Positions 53,340-61,837 of a stretch of DNA of 64,000 bases are shown here, piece by piece (the stretch's first letter is position 1; every line of letters starts with the position of its first letter). This DNA comes from Huaxiibacter chinensis. Its GTDB lineage: Bacteria > Pseudomonadota > Gammaproteobacteria > Enterobacterales > Enterobacteriaceae. Location: the NCBI RefSeq assembly GCF_022171985.1, contig NZ_JAJVHF010000015.1:25027-89026 (forward strand), read 5' to 3'. The position numbers and the translations under genes were made by a program. Below the pieces are notes generated by a model. That model was not told the DNA's origin. It ran no database searches and saw only the letters and a list, made by a program, of their open reading frames with translations.

Positions 53340-54396
53340 GGCTTTGTTGAATAAATCGAACTTTTGCTGAGTTGAAGGATCAGATCACGCATCTTCCCGA
53401 CAACGCAGACCGTTCCGTGGCAAAGCAAAAGTTCAAAATCACCAACTGGCCCACCTACAATAAAGCCCTCATCAACCGTGGCTCCATAACTTTCTGGCTG
53501 GATGATGAAGCTATTCAGGCCTGGTATGAGTCAGCAACACCTTCTTCACGAGGCAGACCTCAGCGCTATTCTGACCTTGCCATCACGACTGTGCTGGTCA
53601 TTAAACGCGTATTCAGGCTGACCCTGCGCGCTGCGCAGGGCTTTATTGATTCCATTTTTTCTCTGATGAACGTTCCGCTACGCTGCCCGGATTACAGCTG
53701 TGTCAGCAGGCGGGCAAAGTCGGTTAATGTCAGTTTCAAAACGCCCACCCGGGGTGAAATCGCACACCTGGTAATTGATTCCACCGGGCTGAAGGTCTTC
53801 GGTGAAGGCGAGTGGAAAGTCAAAAAGCATGGCCAGGAACGCCGTCGTATATGGCGAAAGTTGCATCTGGCAGTTGACAGCAACACACATGAAATCATCT
53901 GTGCAGACCTGTCGCTGAACAACGTTACGGACTCAGAGGCCTTCCCCGGGTTAATCCGGCAAACCCACCGGAAAATCAGGTCAGCCGCCGCCGATGGCGC
54001 TTACGATACCCGGCTATGTCACGATGAACTGCGGCGTAAGAAAATCAGCGCGCTTATCCCTCCCCGAAAAGGTGCGGGTTACTGGCCCGGTGAATATGCA
54101 GACCGTAACCGTGCAGTGGCTAATCAGCGAATGACCGGGAGTAATGCGCGGTGGAAATGGACAACAGATTACAATCGTCGCTCGATAGCGGAAACGGCGA
54201 TGTACCGGGTAAAACAGCTGTTCGGGGGTTCACTGACGCTGCGTGACTACGATGGTCAGGTTGCGGAGGCTATGGCCCTGGTACGAGCGCTGAACAAAAT
54301 GACGAAAGCAGGTATGCCTGAAAGCGTGCGTATTGCCTGAAAACACAACCCGCTACGGGGGAGACTTACCCGAAATCTGATTTATTCAACAAAGCC
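53340..54396 (+). mobile_element. Intact IS903-type insertion sequence (IS5 family), 1057 bp
   Basis: Perfect terminal inverted repeats GGCTTTGTTGAATAAATC (53340-53357) and its complement (54379-54396). The element is exactly 1057 bp, the IS903 length, and is flanked by a 9-bp target duplication CTATCTTGC (53331-53339 and 54397-54405). The transposase is full length, so the insertion looks recent and potentially active. It sits at the end of parR. Confidence 0.97.
53417..54340 (+). CDS. tnp: IS903-type transposase
   Basis: A 307-residue DDE transposase of the IS5 family. I start at GTG 53417, which gives VAKQKFKITNWPTYNKALIN, the usual IS903 N-terminus; a TTG fifteen codons earlier extends the frame. 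The catalytic residues are in LVIDSTGLKV (Asp), AAADGAYDTR (Asp) and RSIAETAMYRVKQLFG (Glu). It ends at SVRIA inside the right end of the element. Confidence 0.95.
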   Translation: MAKQKFKITNWPTYNKALINRGSITFWLDDEAIQAWYESATPSSRGRPQRYSDLAITTVLVIKRVFRLTLRAAQGFIDSIFSLMNVPLRCPDYSCVSRRAKSVNVSFKTPTRGEIAHLVIDSTGLKVFGEGEWKVKKHGQERRRIWRKLHLAVDSNTHEIICADLSLNNVTDSEAFPGLIRQTHRKIRSAAADGAYDTRLCHDELRRKKISALIPPRKGAGYWPGEYADRNRAVANQRMTGSNARWKWTTDYNRRSIAETAMYRVKQLFGGSLTLRDYDGQVAEAMALVRALNKMTKAGMPESVRIA

Positions 54397-55035
54397 CTAT
54401 CTTGCCAAAGTCGCTAGTCGCTTGTTTGCCTTAGCTTTAGATTTTATGCTTATGGAGGCGGTTTGATTTTCATCCGATACTTTTTCTAGCACTGGCACCA
54501 CAGAGGAAATGGACTTTTCTTTTGAAATTTTGGATGCACCTGAAGAAAGTGGGCTTTCAGATGGTATAGAGGTATCGCTTCCCTCATTTTCAATCTTCAC
54601 ACCAAAGCAGGCATGTTCCTTTTGTACAAGGAAGGTTTCTTTTACAGAAACAGAATCCTGCTTTGAATTATCTAATTGTAGAGGTGTTAAATACTCCTTA
54701 AACTTTTGATCTAAGACATTCTCTAGCAATACATTAATAGGAGGCTTAGGTTCAGTATCTATAGTATTTCCATCATTCAGAAACCTATTAAGATCTGCAA
54801 GTGTTAATCTTTCGTTTAAACCATTTATAAAATTTGCCAAGTCAGGAAATAAATTATTTAATACCAACCCGGTACTAATAGCCGACCTAATTAAATCCAG
54901 TTGGTCACCCCTATGACAAAGTTCTGTTTTTTTCAAGAAACTATAAACATAGGGTGCTTTTCTTTCGGATATCCAGAAAGACCGGATCTGAATCCGGTCG
55001 TTATCTGCCTTATTTGAGATAGGGTATTTAGCCAT
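54397..55035 (-). CDS. parR: ParR-type centromere-binding protein
   Basis: A 212-residue protein encoded 11 bp after the parM-like gene. The N-terminal ~70 residues (IQIRSFWISERKAPYVYSFL, QLDLIRSAISTGLVLNNLFP) have the ribbon-helix-helix and helical pattern expected of ParR/StbB; the rest is long, charged and probably disordered (ESPLSSGASKISKEKSISSV), ending KRLATLAR. ParR would bind the upstream centromere and cap ParM filaments. Its stop codon TAG is the first three bases of the IS target duplication, so the insertion left the protein intact. Confidence 0.75.
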   Translation of the reverse strand: MAKYPISNKADNDRIQIRSFWISERKAPYVYSFLKKTELCHRGDQLDLIRSAISTGLVLNNLFPDLANFINGLNERLTLADLNRFLNDGNTIDTEPKPPINVLLENVLDQKFKEYLTPLQLDNSKQDSVSVKETFLVQKEHACFGVKIENEGSDTSIPSESPLSSGASKISKEKSISSVVPVLEKVSDENQTASISIKSKAKANKRLATLAR

Positions 55036-55046
55036 GTTCTAGCTCA

Positions 55047-56084
55047 TTATTCTGAATAAATAGTATCAGCAATTGCCAAAGATAATGCGAACTGCGGATT
55101 GTCTACCATGATAACTTTAGCCGTTTCAAAATGTTTACGAATAGCTGTTTCGATGAGATATGAACCTCCCCCAACAAGGAAAACATTATGAGGCCTCTCT
55201 TCGACTTGTGTAACCGCTCTGATTACTTTACTTTGCAACTTCTGTACCGCAGAGTTTACCGCATCAAAAACACCGTCACGCTTGTCCTCTGCAACCTTCA
55301 AAGCTGATTTATCATGACGATTATCAACAAGATGATGAATGTAAGCATTACTCGTATTCAGTTTCTCAGATTCAAGATACCTGCTGATCTCATCGTAAAC
55401 AATAGAACAACCAATACGGTCAAAACCTTTTACTTTCGAAATCTGTTCTAATTGCCCAGTAATACTTGCAACATCAAGAGTAGTACCACCAAGATCAATT
55501 ACCAAACTTGATTCAAATGAAGCAATATCCTCAATTTCATCTGCCCGGGTCACAGCTGGTAAAGATTCAGGGAAAACAGTCACAGACAAAACGTTAAAAG
55601 AATAGCGTTTACCGTCAAGATAACGCTCTACTGGTTTCATCAGATTATCTTTTTTTCTCTGAATATTTTCAATATTCGTTTCCCCTAAAGCAGTATAGAA
55701 CTGGCTAAGTGGTAAAGTAACAAAGAGGTGAACATCCTGAGGAACTAAACCAGAAGCATGAAGTGCATGGTGAACATTTAACCGGCTAATTTCATCGTAT
55801 TGGTGAGATACATCAGTCGATTCCAGTGAGTTACTAGATTCGCTGTGATGCGAAAACCTTTCCAGCCCATCAATAAGATAGTTAAAAGGATTGAGACCCT
55901 CATGGCGAACACGGAAATCTGGAACAAAACTATTTTGTGTAAGCAAGGGAACTAATTCGTTTCTTTCATTAAGACAAACCAGTTTTGCAGCTTTACTTCC
56001 ATCATCGACAACGATTTTTAAAGCTTCAGTGATATCCTGCACTGATGGTGAAACAGGACTTTCAGATTTTAATAGTTCAGCCAT
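55047..56084 (-). CDS. parM: ParM/StbA actin-like partition ATPase
   Basis: A 345-residue actin-fold protein. The nucleotide-site segments are VVDDGSKAAKL (phosphate 1, about residues 26-36), LVIDLGGTTLDVASI (phosphate 2, about 193-207) and VFLVGGGSYLIE (adenosine motif, about 303-314). AAGAGAG ribosome site six bases before ATG. ParM forms dynamic filaments that push plasmid copies apart. Together with parR and the AT-rich upstream repeats this is a type II partition module (Par2 of IncHI plasmids). Confidence 0.9.
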   Translation of the reverse strand: MAELLKSESPVSPSVQDITEALKIVVDDGSKAAKLVCLNERNELVPLLTQNSFVPDFRVRHEGLNPFNYLIDGLERFSHHSESSNSLESTDVSHQYDEISRLNVHHALHASGLVPQDVHLFVTLPLSQFYTALGETNIENIQRKKDNLMKPVERYLDGKRYSFNVLSVTVFPESLPAVTRADEIEDIASFESSLVIDLGGTTLDVASITGQLEQISKVKGFDRIGCSIVYDEISRYLESEKLNTSNAYIHHLVDNRHDKSALKVAEDKRDGVFDAVNSAVQKLQSKVIRAVTQVEERPHNVFLVGGGSYLIETAIRKHFETAKVIMVDNPQFALSLAIADTIYSE

Positions 56085-56097
56085 AAAAACTCTCTTT

Positions 56098-56170
56098 TAT
56101 TAATAGGACCATATTAGATATTAACTTTATACATTAATGGTGACCTATTATCAACATTAACACTATTAAA
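56098..56170 (-). repeat. Candidate parC centromere: AT-rich short repeats upstream of parM
   Basis: Within 75 bp there are repeated ATTAA units in similar context: TATTAATAGG, ATATTAACTT, ACATTAATGG and ACATTAACAC, spaced roughly 10-20 bp. Type II centromeres are short direct repeats next to the parM promoter. The match is weak and positional. Confidence 0.35.
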
Positions 56171-56447
56171 AAAATACGTAAGTCTATGTTATTTCAGCAT
56201 CCTTCCATTTTAAATACCTTACCGTTAAATTTCCTGTATTCATGTATTAACCATGTTTATAAAGGAGCCAATTATAATCAGAAAGTTACTTTGCATCCTA
56301 AGTATGAACTGTTTGAGAGCCAGGACTGGGGCCTTTACCTGTAAGTAACAAAGGTCCTTAGGCTTAGAATCCAAAATGACGCCTTTTTGTAAAAAAATCA
56401 TAGTTCGAAATACCGTATCATCGATGTAAACATACGTAGAGGAATTT
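56171..56447. other. Divergent gap between parM and the secreted-protein operon
   Basis: No gene seen. An exact AAAGTTACTTT motif lies at 56282-56292. It should carry the promoter of the rightward four-gene operon; AGAGGA precedes ATG 56448. Confidence 0.4.
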
Positions 56448-57395
56448 ATGGCAGCTGAGCACGTCCAAACTATAGACCTTACAAACTTCTCCGGAAGGAT
56501 TTTCTTTCTGGCAGATCCTCATGGACATTACTCTGCGCTGTGCAACTTGATCCAATCAGTTACAAAGCCAGAAGAAGAGATAGTAATTTTCTCTACTGGA
56601 AATTTGTTTGACTATGGGCCGGAACCCATAGAATTGATGAAGGCGATAAACAGTGGCTTTTTCGATGGACGTTTTGTGAGGCATTTCTCAGCTGCCGGAG
56701 CCGGAGAAGAAATGTTAAAAAAATTGTTACCATTAAACAAAGACCGGAGAACATTTTACCCCAGCACATACCTCAATGAGAGATGGTGTGTAATGGGCGG
56801 AAAGTGGCATAAAGCTGTGAATCGTTACTATTTAGAGGAAGAGGTAAAAAAACTTCTTAATACCCAGCTTGGTACGATGATGCAGATTTTACTAAAAGGC
56901 GATATAAAAATTGGGGTTTGCCCTTCTGATTACGCCCCTATCCGCACATCATTCACTGATACTTATAATGCGCTTCAAGCATTCAACTATGCCAATGTGA
57001 ATATTTTTCAGAGCCAGTTTCTATTCGGTATGGACCATGCCGTAATACCAATGATGATAAATGACGTCAACCTTATGGTCCTAGGTAGGAATCCTGTAAA
57101 CAGCATTCGAAAAGCCCATGGTCGTACTCAAAACAATCTTCCAGTACTGATCGGTAATTGTTTGCATATAAATACTGGATCACTCTATATGTCAAAATTA
57201 GAAGACCAGGTAATAGTTGCTCCGGGTATACCGCAAACTGACTCACCAGCACTTACATTAGTAGAAATAATCATGAAGAACAATCCAGTTTTATTGTGTC
57301 ATCAGCTAATACAAACAACAAACAAGTTTTATTCACTTAAAACCTATCCTTTAGAACTCGATTCGATTGAAAACAACATTGAGGTAACAAGATGA
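56448..57395 (+). CDS. PPP-type metallophosphoesterase relative with eroded active site
   Basis: A 315-residue protein whose N-terminal ~100 residues follow the PPP (PP1/PP2A, PrpA-like) fold: FFLADPHGHYSALCNLI aligns with the GDIHGxxxxL motif, and IFSTGNLFDYGPEPIELMKA with the GDxxDRG motif. Key residues are altered: the first GD is AD, GDxxDRG is GNLFDYG, and the expected GNHE is AGAGEEM. Metal binding and catalysis are therefore doubtful. It begins an operon of four overlapping genes, the other three exported. Possibly a binding protein derived from a phosphatase. Confidence 0.6.
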   Translation: MAAEHVQTIDLTNFSGRIFFLADPHGHYSALCNLIQSVTKPEEEIVIFSTGNLFDYGPEPIELMKAINSGFFDGRFVRHFSAAGAGEEMLKKLLPLNKDRRTFYPSTYLNERWCVMGGKWHKAVNRYYLEEEVKKLLNTQLGTMMQILLKGDIKIGVCPSDYAPIRTSFTDTYNALQAFNYANVNIFQSQFLFGMDHAVIPMMINDVNLMVLGRNPVNSIRKAHGRTQNNLPVLIGNCLHINTGSLYMSKLEDQVIVAPGIPQTDSPALTLVEIIMKNNPVLLCHQLIQTTNKFYSLKTYPLELDSIENNIEVTR

Positions 57396-58228
57396 AGATA
57401 AATTGGAAGATTATCTCAATTTCAACATTACTTTTGCATCTTCACGCAGCAGCTGCACCACATCAAGAGAAAGAGCATAGAAAAGATGCTTTTTCTTCTG
57501 CCGCACAGAAAAGTGATTCACTTATATCTGCTAAAGCGGAGCTTATAAACGGAAGGTGGTTTATAAATGGTAAATATAGGCCTGTTCTAAAGACCAGCAT
57601 GACCAAAACCAATTTCTTAGAAATCATGAATGTTTCAAATAAAGAATCACTTTTTATTGTGATACCAAAACTTGAGTATAATATCATTGCCAAAAATAAA
57701 ATCTTACTAAATGAAAAAATTGCATTAAGCGAAGGCACATCCGGAAAAAGCATTGTTTGGGTCGAGCCAAAATCAAGTCTAACTATATCGTTTATAAATG
57801 ACCTTGCTAATACGCCCCTTCAGGCTATCGTTTCGATCACAAGAAACAACAAAGATATAATTGCCATCTTTGGACCGGATCAGGGTAAAGGGTTTACTCT
57901 TCCCGGAAATACGTCTAATGATCAAGTGTCCGTTCCTGACTATTCTGACCTAAATATAAAAAAACTTAACATACCTCAAAGTGTTGGTAATCCAGTAACC
58001 ATCAATCCTAAAGAGAAGAATTACCTCTTAGTTGGACAAGGAAAATATGAAATCTTATCTCTTCCTAAATATCAACATTTAGTATTTTCTGAACCCGTTT
58101 ATATTGAGAAAAGAAAAAATATCCTCGGTGGTTATGGTTATTGGACGAAAGAAACAATTCTCTACCCCGGTGAATCATTATCTTTTATAACGAGCGCCAA
58201 AAACAATCTAAGGAAGCGGGATGATTAA
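57392..58228 (+). CDS. Exported hypothetical protein
   Basis: A 278-residue protein with a signal peptide (KIISISTLLLHLHAAAA, cleavage near AAA-AP). The mature part is beta-rich and recalls periplasmic chaperone-like or Ig-like folds (FLEIMNVSNKESLFIVIPKL, IVWVEPKSSLTISFINDLAN), but no cysteine pair or family signature is seen. Its ATG overlaps the stop of the upstream gene (ATGA). The C-terminal KNNLRKRDD is basic. Confidence 0.65.
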   Translation: MKINWKIISISTLLLHLHAAAAPHQEKEHRKDAFSSAAQKSDSLISAKAELINGRWFINGKYRPVLKTSMTKTNFLEIMNVSNKESLFIVIPKLEYNIIAKNKILLNEKIALSEGTSGKSIVWVEPKSSLTISFINDLANTPLQAIVSITRNNKDIIAIFGPDQGKGFTLPGNTSNDQVSVPDYSDLNIKKLNIPQSVGNPVTINPKEKNYLLVGQGKYEILSLPKYQHLVFSEPVYIEKRKNILGGYGYWTKETILYPGESLSFITSAKNNLRKRDD

Positions 58229-58742
58229 AGTTATCACACTTTTATTGTTTGCATTACTGACTGGTTGTCAGTCAGTAGAAAGTAAAATCGAAGAACTCCC
58301 GACAGTTGGTTTTGACCCTATTCTATACAATAAAAGTGAGGCCTTTACTGACGGAAAAGTTACTTTACGTGTCGAAAGTTCAGGAACTGATGTTTGGCTT
58401 GTCGCCAAGAATGGAACCAGAAGTTTTATTGAGCTTTCAGGCCTAACGCTAGGTGGTAGTCGTTGTGCTTACAATGCCCGTAGTAAGCAACTTTTGCCCC
58501 CAGGCAGCGTAAGCACATTCGTAGTTCCTACGGTTGGAATGCTTGGACTTTGCTTCAACAATGAAGATCAACTTATGTTTATTAACCGTGCTTTTAGCAG
58601 AATCTCTCCCAAAGCAAAAGGAAAAGATTCGCTTTCGCTTTTATTTTCTGTTAGTTACGATTTTCCCGGAAAAGCGGACCTAATTACTAACCACGATTTT
58701 CAAGAGTTATATCTTTTATTTTTGAATGAGGATAATCTATGA
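58221..58742 (+). CDS. Lipoprotein, unknown function
   Basis: A 173-residue protein with signal peptide KVITLLLFALLTG and a lipobox ending at Cys-16 (LLTGC). The residue after Cys is Gln, compatible with outer-membrane sorting. The mature part is beta-rich with two further cysteines (SRCAYNARS and LGLCFNNED). It overlaps the upstream gene by 8 bp. An exact AAAGTTACTTT motif lies at 58356-58366. Confidence 0.7.
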   Translation: MIKVITLLLFALLTGCQSVESKIEELPTVGFDPILYNKSEAFTDGKVTLRVESSGTDVWLVAKNGTRSFIELSGLTLGGSRCAYNARSKQLLPPGSVSTFVVPTVGMLGLCFNNEDQLMFINRAFSRISPKAKGKDSLSLLFSVSYDFPGKADLITNHDFQELYLLFLNEDNL

Positions 58743-59128
58743 AACAAACATTAATTGTTATTTTAATATGTTTTTGTCACACGGCTTTAGCATATCCATA
58801 CCGTATCTATACTGTCCCGGAAGGGGCATTAGTAAAAAACATACTAACTAATGAATATCTAGGAAAAACCCCTGTGGTTGTGGACGTGAGCAATACCGAA
58901 GCTGGTTCTACTTTTGGGATTTCATTATTTAGACATGAAAATGTTGCTATAAAGATTTTTACAGTAATGCCTTCAGCAGAAAATAATTTTGCTGTTTCTG
59001 GACCTGACGTTGCAACTATGTCATTGCCGGGAAAAGCACCTTTAAACGTAGTAAATGATGGGAATGGCGCTTCTGTTCATATAGAACTAAGACCTTATAT
59101 GTCTGAACCTGCGCACACCCCATATTAA
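58739..59128 (+). CDS. Small exported PEGA-like protein
   Basis: A 129-residue protein with a signal peptide (TLIVILICFCHTALA, cut before YPYRI). The mature start YRIYTVPEGALVKNILTNEY then LGKTPVVVDV resembles the PEGA surface beta-domain (PxGAxVxxxGxxxGxTP). Last gene of the four-gene operon; its ATG overlaps the lipoprotein stop. Likely part of the same envelope complex as the two genes before it. Confidence 0.6.
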   Translation: MKQTLIVILICFCHTALAYPYRIYTVPEGALVKNILTNEYLGKTPVVVDVSNTEAGSTFGISLFRHENVAIKIFTVMPSAENNFAVSGPDVATMSLPGKAPLNVVNDGNGASVHIELRPYMSEPAHTPY

Positions 59129-59159
59129 TATAACAAGAAATTAAAAATATAAATCATAT

Positions 59160-59184
59160 GAACTGCATCATAAAGATGCAGTTC
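59160..59184. terminator. Hairpin between the secreted-protein operon and parB
   Basis: GAACTGCATC-ATAAA-GATGCAGTTC, a perfect 10-bp stem in the gap between convergent genes, followed on both strands by A/T-rich sequence. Probable bidirectional terminator. Confidence 0.6.
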
Positions 59185-59189
59185 AATAT

Positions 59190-60194
59190 TTATTCTGATA
59201 CTTTTAATTTTTCTTTTATGAACTCCTCTAGTTCCTTAATAAAACCCGCATTTATCCTATTGAATTCAAAGCGAATTTTTCTACCAGTATTGTTTTTACT
59301 GATTCTTGCATACTTATCTTTGTTATCAAAAGTAATAAGATCACTTGTTTCCCATTTTGTGGAATAAGTTTTTTCACAAACACTTTCCACAGATTGTGTG
59401 ATTTTTTCCATTACAACTTTTTGAGCAACCTGGAGATCTCCAATGTCTAAATCTTTTGTTTCCTCTTTAACATTATCTATTACTTCATCTAAAGGAAATA
59501 GATTTTTTTGCACATATTTCTGTAAACGAGACAAGCGACTATAATAGGAGTTCGGGATTCCTTCATAATCCGGGAATAAAGAGATCAATGTTTCGTCAAT
59601 ACGGGCCGCCTGGATTCTTTTGGCTACCGATACATGACTAATCCCAAGATATGCTGCGAGTTCTTCATTAGTAGAAAATCCTTTTTCTTCCATTTTTTTG
59701 ATAAATTGAAACCCAACTTCTCTATATGAAAATTTTCGAGATGTTTGTGCTGCGGATATAATTGAATTTATATCATCTTCGGTTAGTTCATCCGGAAGAA
59801 CCCACAGGGGGAGATCCTTTTCTGCCTTTATACAGCAGAAACGTCTGCGACTTCCTTCTATTAATAAATAAACCCCATCTCTTTTTACAGCGATCCCTTC
59901 GGTATCGACCCCTCTTTCTTCAATCTGCTTAAGAATATCTCTAACAGAATAATCTGTAAGGGCTTCTTGATTTCGTGGGTTCGCTGGATGGACTAAGGTC
60001 TCCTTCTCCACTCTCTGGGCTGGAACAATCACATGTTCCGCTTCAAGTCTCCGGCCCTTATGAAGAGTGAATAACTTTTTTATGCGAGGTGCTGTTTTCA
60101 AACCCGCAAGACCTGAACGGTGACCGACTTCTGTCCGCTTTGGTGCGTTTAAATATCGAGATTTATCATTCCCGATATGTTGCTCATCGCTCAT
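59190..60194 (-). CDS. parB: ParB partition protein
   Basis: A 334-residue protein. GSRRRFCCIKAEKDLPLWVL (about residues 113-132) is the ParB/Srx-type segment, and TNEELAAYLGISHVSVAKRI (about 174-193) the helix-turn-helix. The C-terminal part would dimerise. Length fits P1/F-type ParB. Its ATG overlaps the parA stop (ATGA). It should bind centromere sites; the tandem array beginning 400 bp beyond parA is the natural candidate (inference). Confidence 0.92.
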   Translation of the reverse strand: MSDEQHIGNDKSRYLNAPKRTEVGHRSGLAGLKTAPRIKKLFTLHKGRRLEAEHVIVPAQRVEKETLVHPANPRNQEALTDYSVRDILKQIEERGVDTEGIAVKRDGVYLLIEGSRRRFCCIKAEKDLPLWVLPDELTEDDINSIISAAQTSRKFSYREVGFQFIKKMEEKGFSTNEELAAYLGISHVSVAKRIQAARIDETLISLFPDYEGIPNSYYSRLSRLQKYVQKNLFPLDEVIDNVKEETKDLDIGDLQVAQKVVMEKITQSVESVCEKTYSTKWETSDLITFDNKDKYARISKNNTGRKIRFEFNRINAGFIKELEEFIKEKLKVSE

Positions 60195-61444
60195 GCGTTA
60201 ACTCCTTGCTTAGCTGAAAAACTTTTTATTTCATTTATAAATTGCTGATATACCTGTAATACAGATTCTTCTGCGACATCAAGCTGCTTTGCGGAACAAA
60301 GTTCCTCTGATTTTTTGATATCAAGCACTGTACGCCCTTTGGAAGCAGCTGCCTTAAATGCTTCAGAATTTTTTATGTTAGCGGACATCAAAAGGTCCTG
60401 AACAGTTCTGATTAATTTATCCAAAACTATTCTTTCATATGGACTTTTGTCATCTACATTGACAGCAAGAACTTTGAACCATTTTAAATTGTCGCCCTTA
60501 CTTGGTGATTGTTTAAACCTTTCACTTATTGTAAGCATGAAGTCTGTAGTAGAGGCGTAATCATATTCACGTGGTGACACTGCGACAAGAATCCCATCGG
60601 CCGCTTCGTCAGCAGCCCAGATCAAAGGTGAATCTTCAGGTGGAGTGTCTATAATAATCAAATCATAGTTCTGCTTCAGTACCGGTAAGATAACTTCCTT
60701 GAAACGTAGTAACAAAGACGTACGTTCTTCTCTAGAACATTGCCAGTATTTATCTTTAAAACGAGCATCTGTCGGAAAAGCCGTTATTACGTCCAAGTTT
60801 GGCAGATGCGTTGAAAAAGGCATATTAGTGATGATTTCTTCTTCAGAGAATCCTGAATCTAAATATTTTTTATACTCAGAATTTTCTTCATAAATTCCAA
60901 GGATTGCATCAATTGCTGTAAGGAAGACATCATCTTCTGAGACACTTTGAATCATGCTGCTTCCAATCGAACCTTGTGGGTCCCATTCGATCATTAATAC
61001 ACGTGCATTGAGTTGTAGATCTAAAGCAGCTGCTACTGCTAAAGCTACAGATGTAGTGCTTTTCCCTGTACCGCCTTTATGATTCTGAGTAACAATAGCT
61101 CTGCTAAAGTAATGATCGCGGTACTTGGGATAACCCAGGGCATCCATTATTTTTTGAACATCCCAGCGGGTGTAAAGATGATTTTTGTTTTGATAAATAG
61201 GTGCACCAACAAGTTCTTTTTCTTCTAAGTCCGAAAGTATTTTATTGAACGTTACTCGTGACTTCCCAAAAAAATCAGAGAGATTTTTTTTATTCAAACA
61301 GTGGTTATAGATCAGTCTATCAACACCATCAACACTATCATCAGAAACAGATACTCTTGATGAAGCCATCAGAGATTCCTTTAGAGAAATCTGCTCGCTT
61401 TTCATGCGCTGACCAACGAGGGCGATCTTTTCAAGTAAATTCAT
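60191..61444 (-). CDS. parA: ParA partition ATPase, type Ia
   Basis: A 417-residue protein. Residues ~50-110 form a winged helix (SDFFGKSRVTFNKILSDLEE), typical of long autoregulatory ParA proteins. The ATPase motifs are NHKGGTGKSTTSVALAV (deviant Walker A, about 132-148), VLMIEWDPQGSIGSS and LIIIDTPPEDSPL (Walker B). It forms a nucleoid-bound gradient with ParB to position the plasmid. A 32-bp palindrome 35 bp upstream is a likely autoregulatory operator. This is the Par1-like module of IncHI plasmids. Confidence 0.93.
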   Translation of the reverse strand: MNLLEKIALVGQRMKSEQISLKESLMASSRVSVSDDSVDGVDRLIYNHCLNKKNLSDFFGKSRVTFNKILSDLEEKELVGAPIYQNKNHLYTRWDVQKIMDALGYPKYRDHYFSRAIVTQNHKGGTGKSTTSVALAVAAALDLQLNARVLMIEWDPQGSIGSSMIQSVSEDDVFLTAIDAILGIYEENSEYKKYLDSGFSEEEIITNMPFSTHLPNLDVITAFPTDARFKDKYWQCSREERTSLLLRFKEVILPVLKQNYDLIIIDTPPEDSPLIWAADEAADGILVAVSPREYDYASTTDFMLTISERFKQSPSKGDNLKWFKVLAVNVDDKSPYERIVLDKLIRTVQDLLMSANIKNSEAFKAAASKGRTVLDIKKSEELCSAKQLDVAEESVLQVYQQFINEIKSFSAKQGVNA

Positions 61445-61478
61445 GGTTATGACCTTTTTGCACTGAAAACCGACTTTT

Positions 61479-61510
61479 ACGCATATATGTAAACTTTACG
61501 TATAATGCGT
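61479..61510. promoter_or_regulatory. 32-bp imperfect palindrome upstream of parA
   Basis: ACGCAT (61479-61484) and ATGCGT (61505-61510) bound a symmetric interior centred on GTAAACTTTAC (61489-61499). A further ATGCGT lies at 61524-61529. Type Ia ParA proteins bind such operators through their N-terminal winged helix. No unambiguous promoter boxes were assigned within it. Confidence 0.6.
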
Positions 61511-61529
61511 CCATTTCCTTGTTATGCGT

Positions 61530-61837
61530 ACAATTCTATCCTTAGTTTCAATCTTAAGCTAATGTTTGTTTACTTTTTTATGATTTTTTGTGAGCTTAAC
61601 TTGCAGATGTGAGCTCAGACTCTCTAGTCCATACCTAATGCACAACCTGTTTAAACCACGATTCTTGTCTCCTTCTCTACGCTTTGAAGTTAAGAGCTCC
61701 ATTAATGAATCTTCACGCCTACCCTATTTCTTGCTTAGACCCTAAAATCTATCTCACCGGTGTGCTGATATACGTTTCCTAACTGTGAACCGTTGTCGTC
61801 AGTCCAGTCTAAAGATATGAGGTGTTAATCTCTTGAG
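61530..61837. other. Non-coding spacer between the parA promoter and the tandem array
   Basis: About 300 bp with no credible gene on either strand and no copy of the 249-bp unit. Confidence 0.5.

Larger units (their letters stand above)
16024..58366. repeat. Dispersed 11-bp motif AAAGTTACTTT / AAAGTAACTTT
   Basis: Exact copies start at 1557, 16024, 19468, 23661, 27231, 30976, 37415, 38094, 43415, 44617, 46981, 48164, 52251, 56282 and 58356. One-mismatch copies start at 21707, 22253, 24506, 33965, 35584, 35824, 36620, 50408 and 52057. The entry spans the dense part; only the 1557 copy lies in the ter region. Copies occur in both orientations, in coding sequence (different reading frames) and in gaps. 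Confidence 0.8.

Noticed and set aside
16024..58366. A conserved KVTF protein motif shared by many plasmid proteins
   Set aside because: The same 11 bases also encode SNF and KLLL in other frames and occur between genes, so the conservation is at the DNA level.
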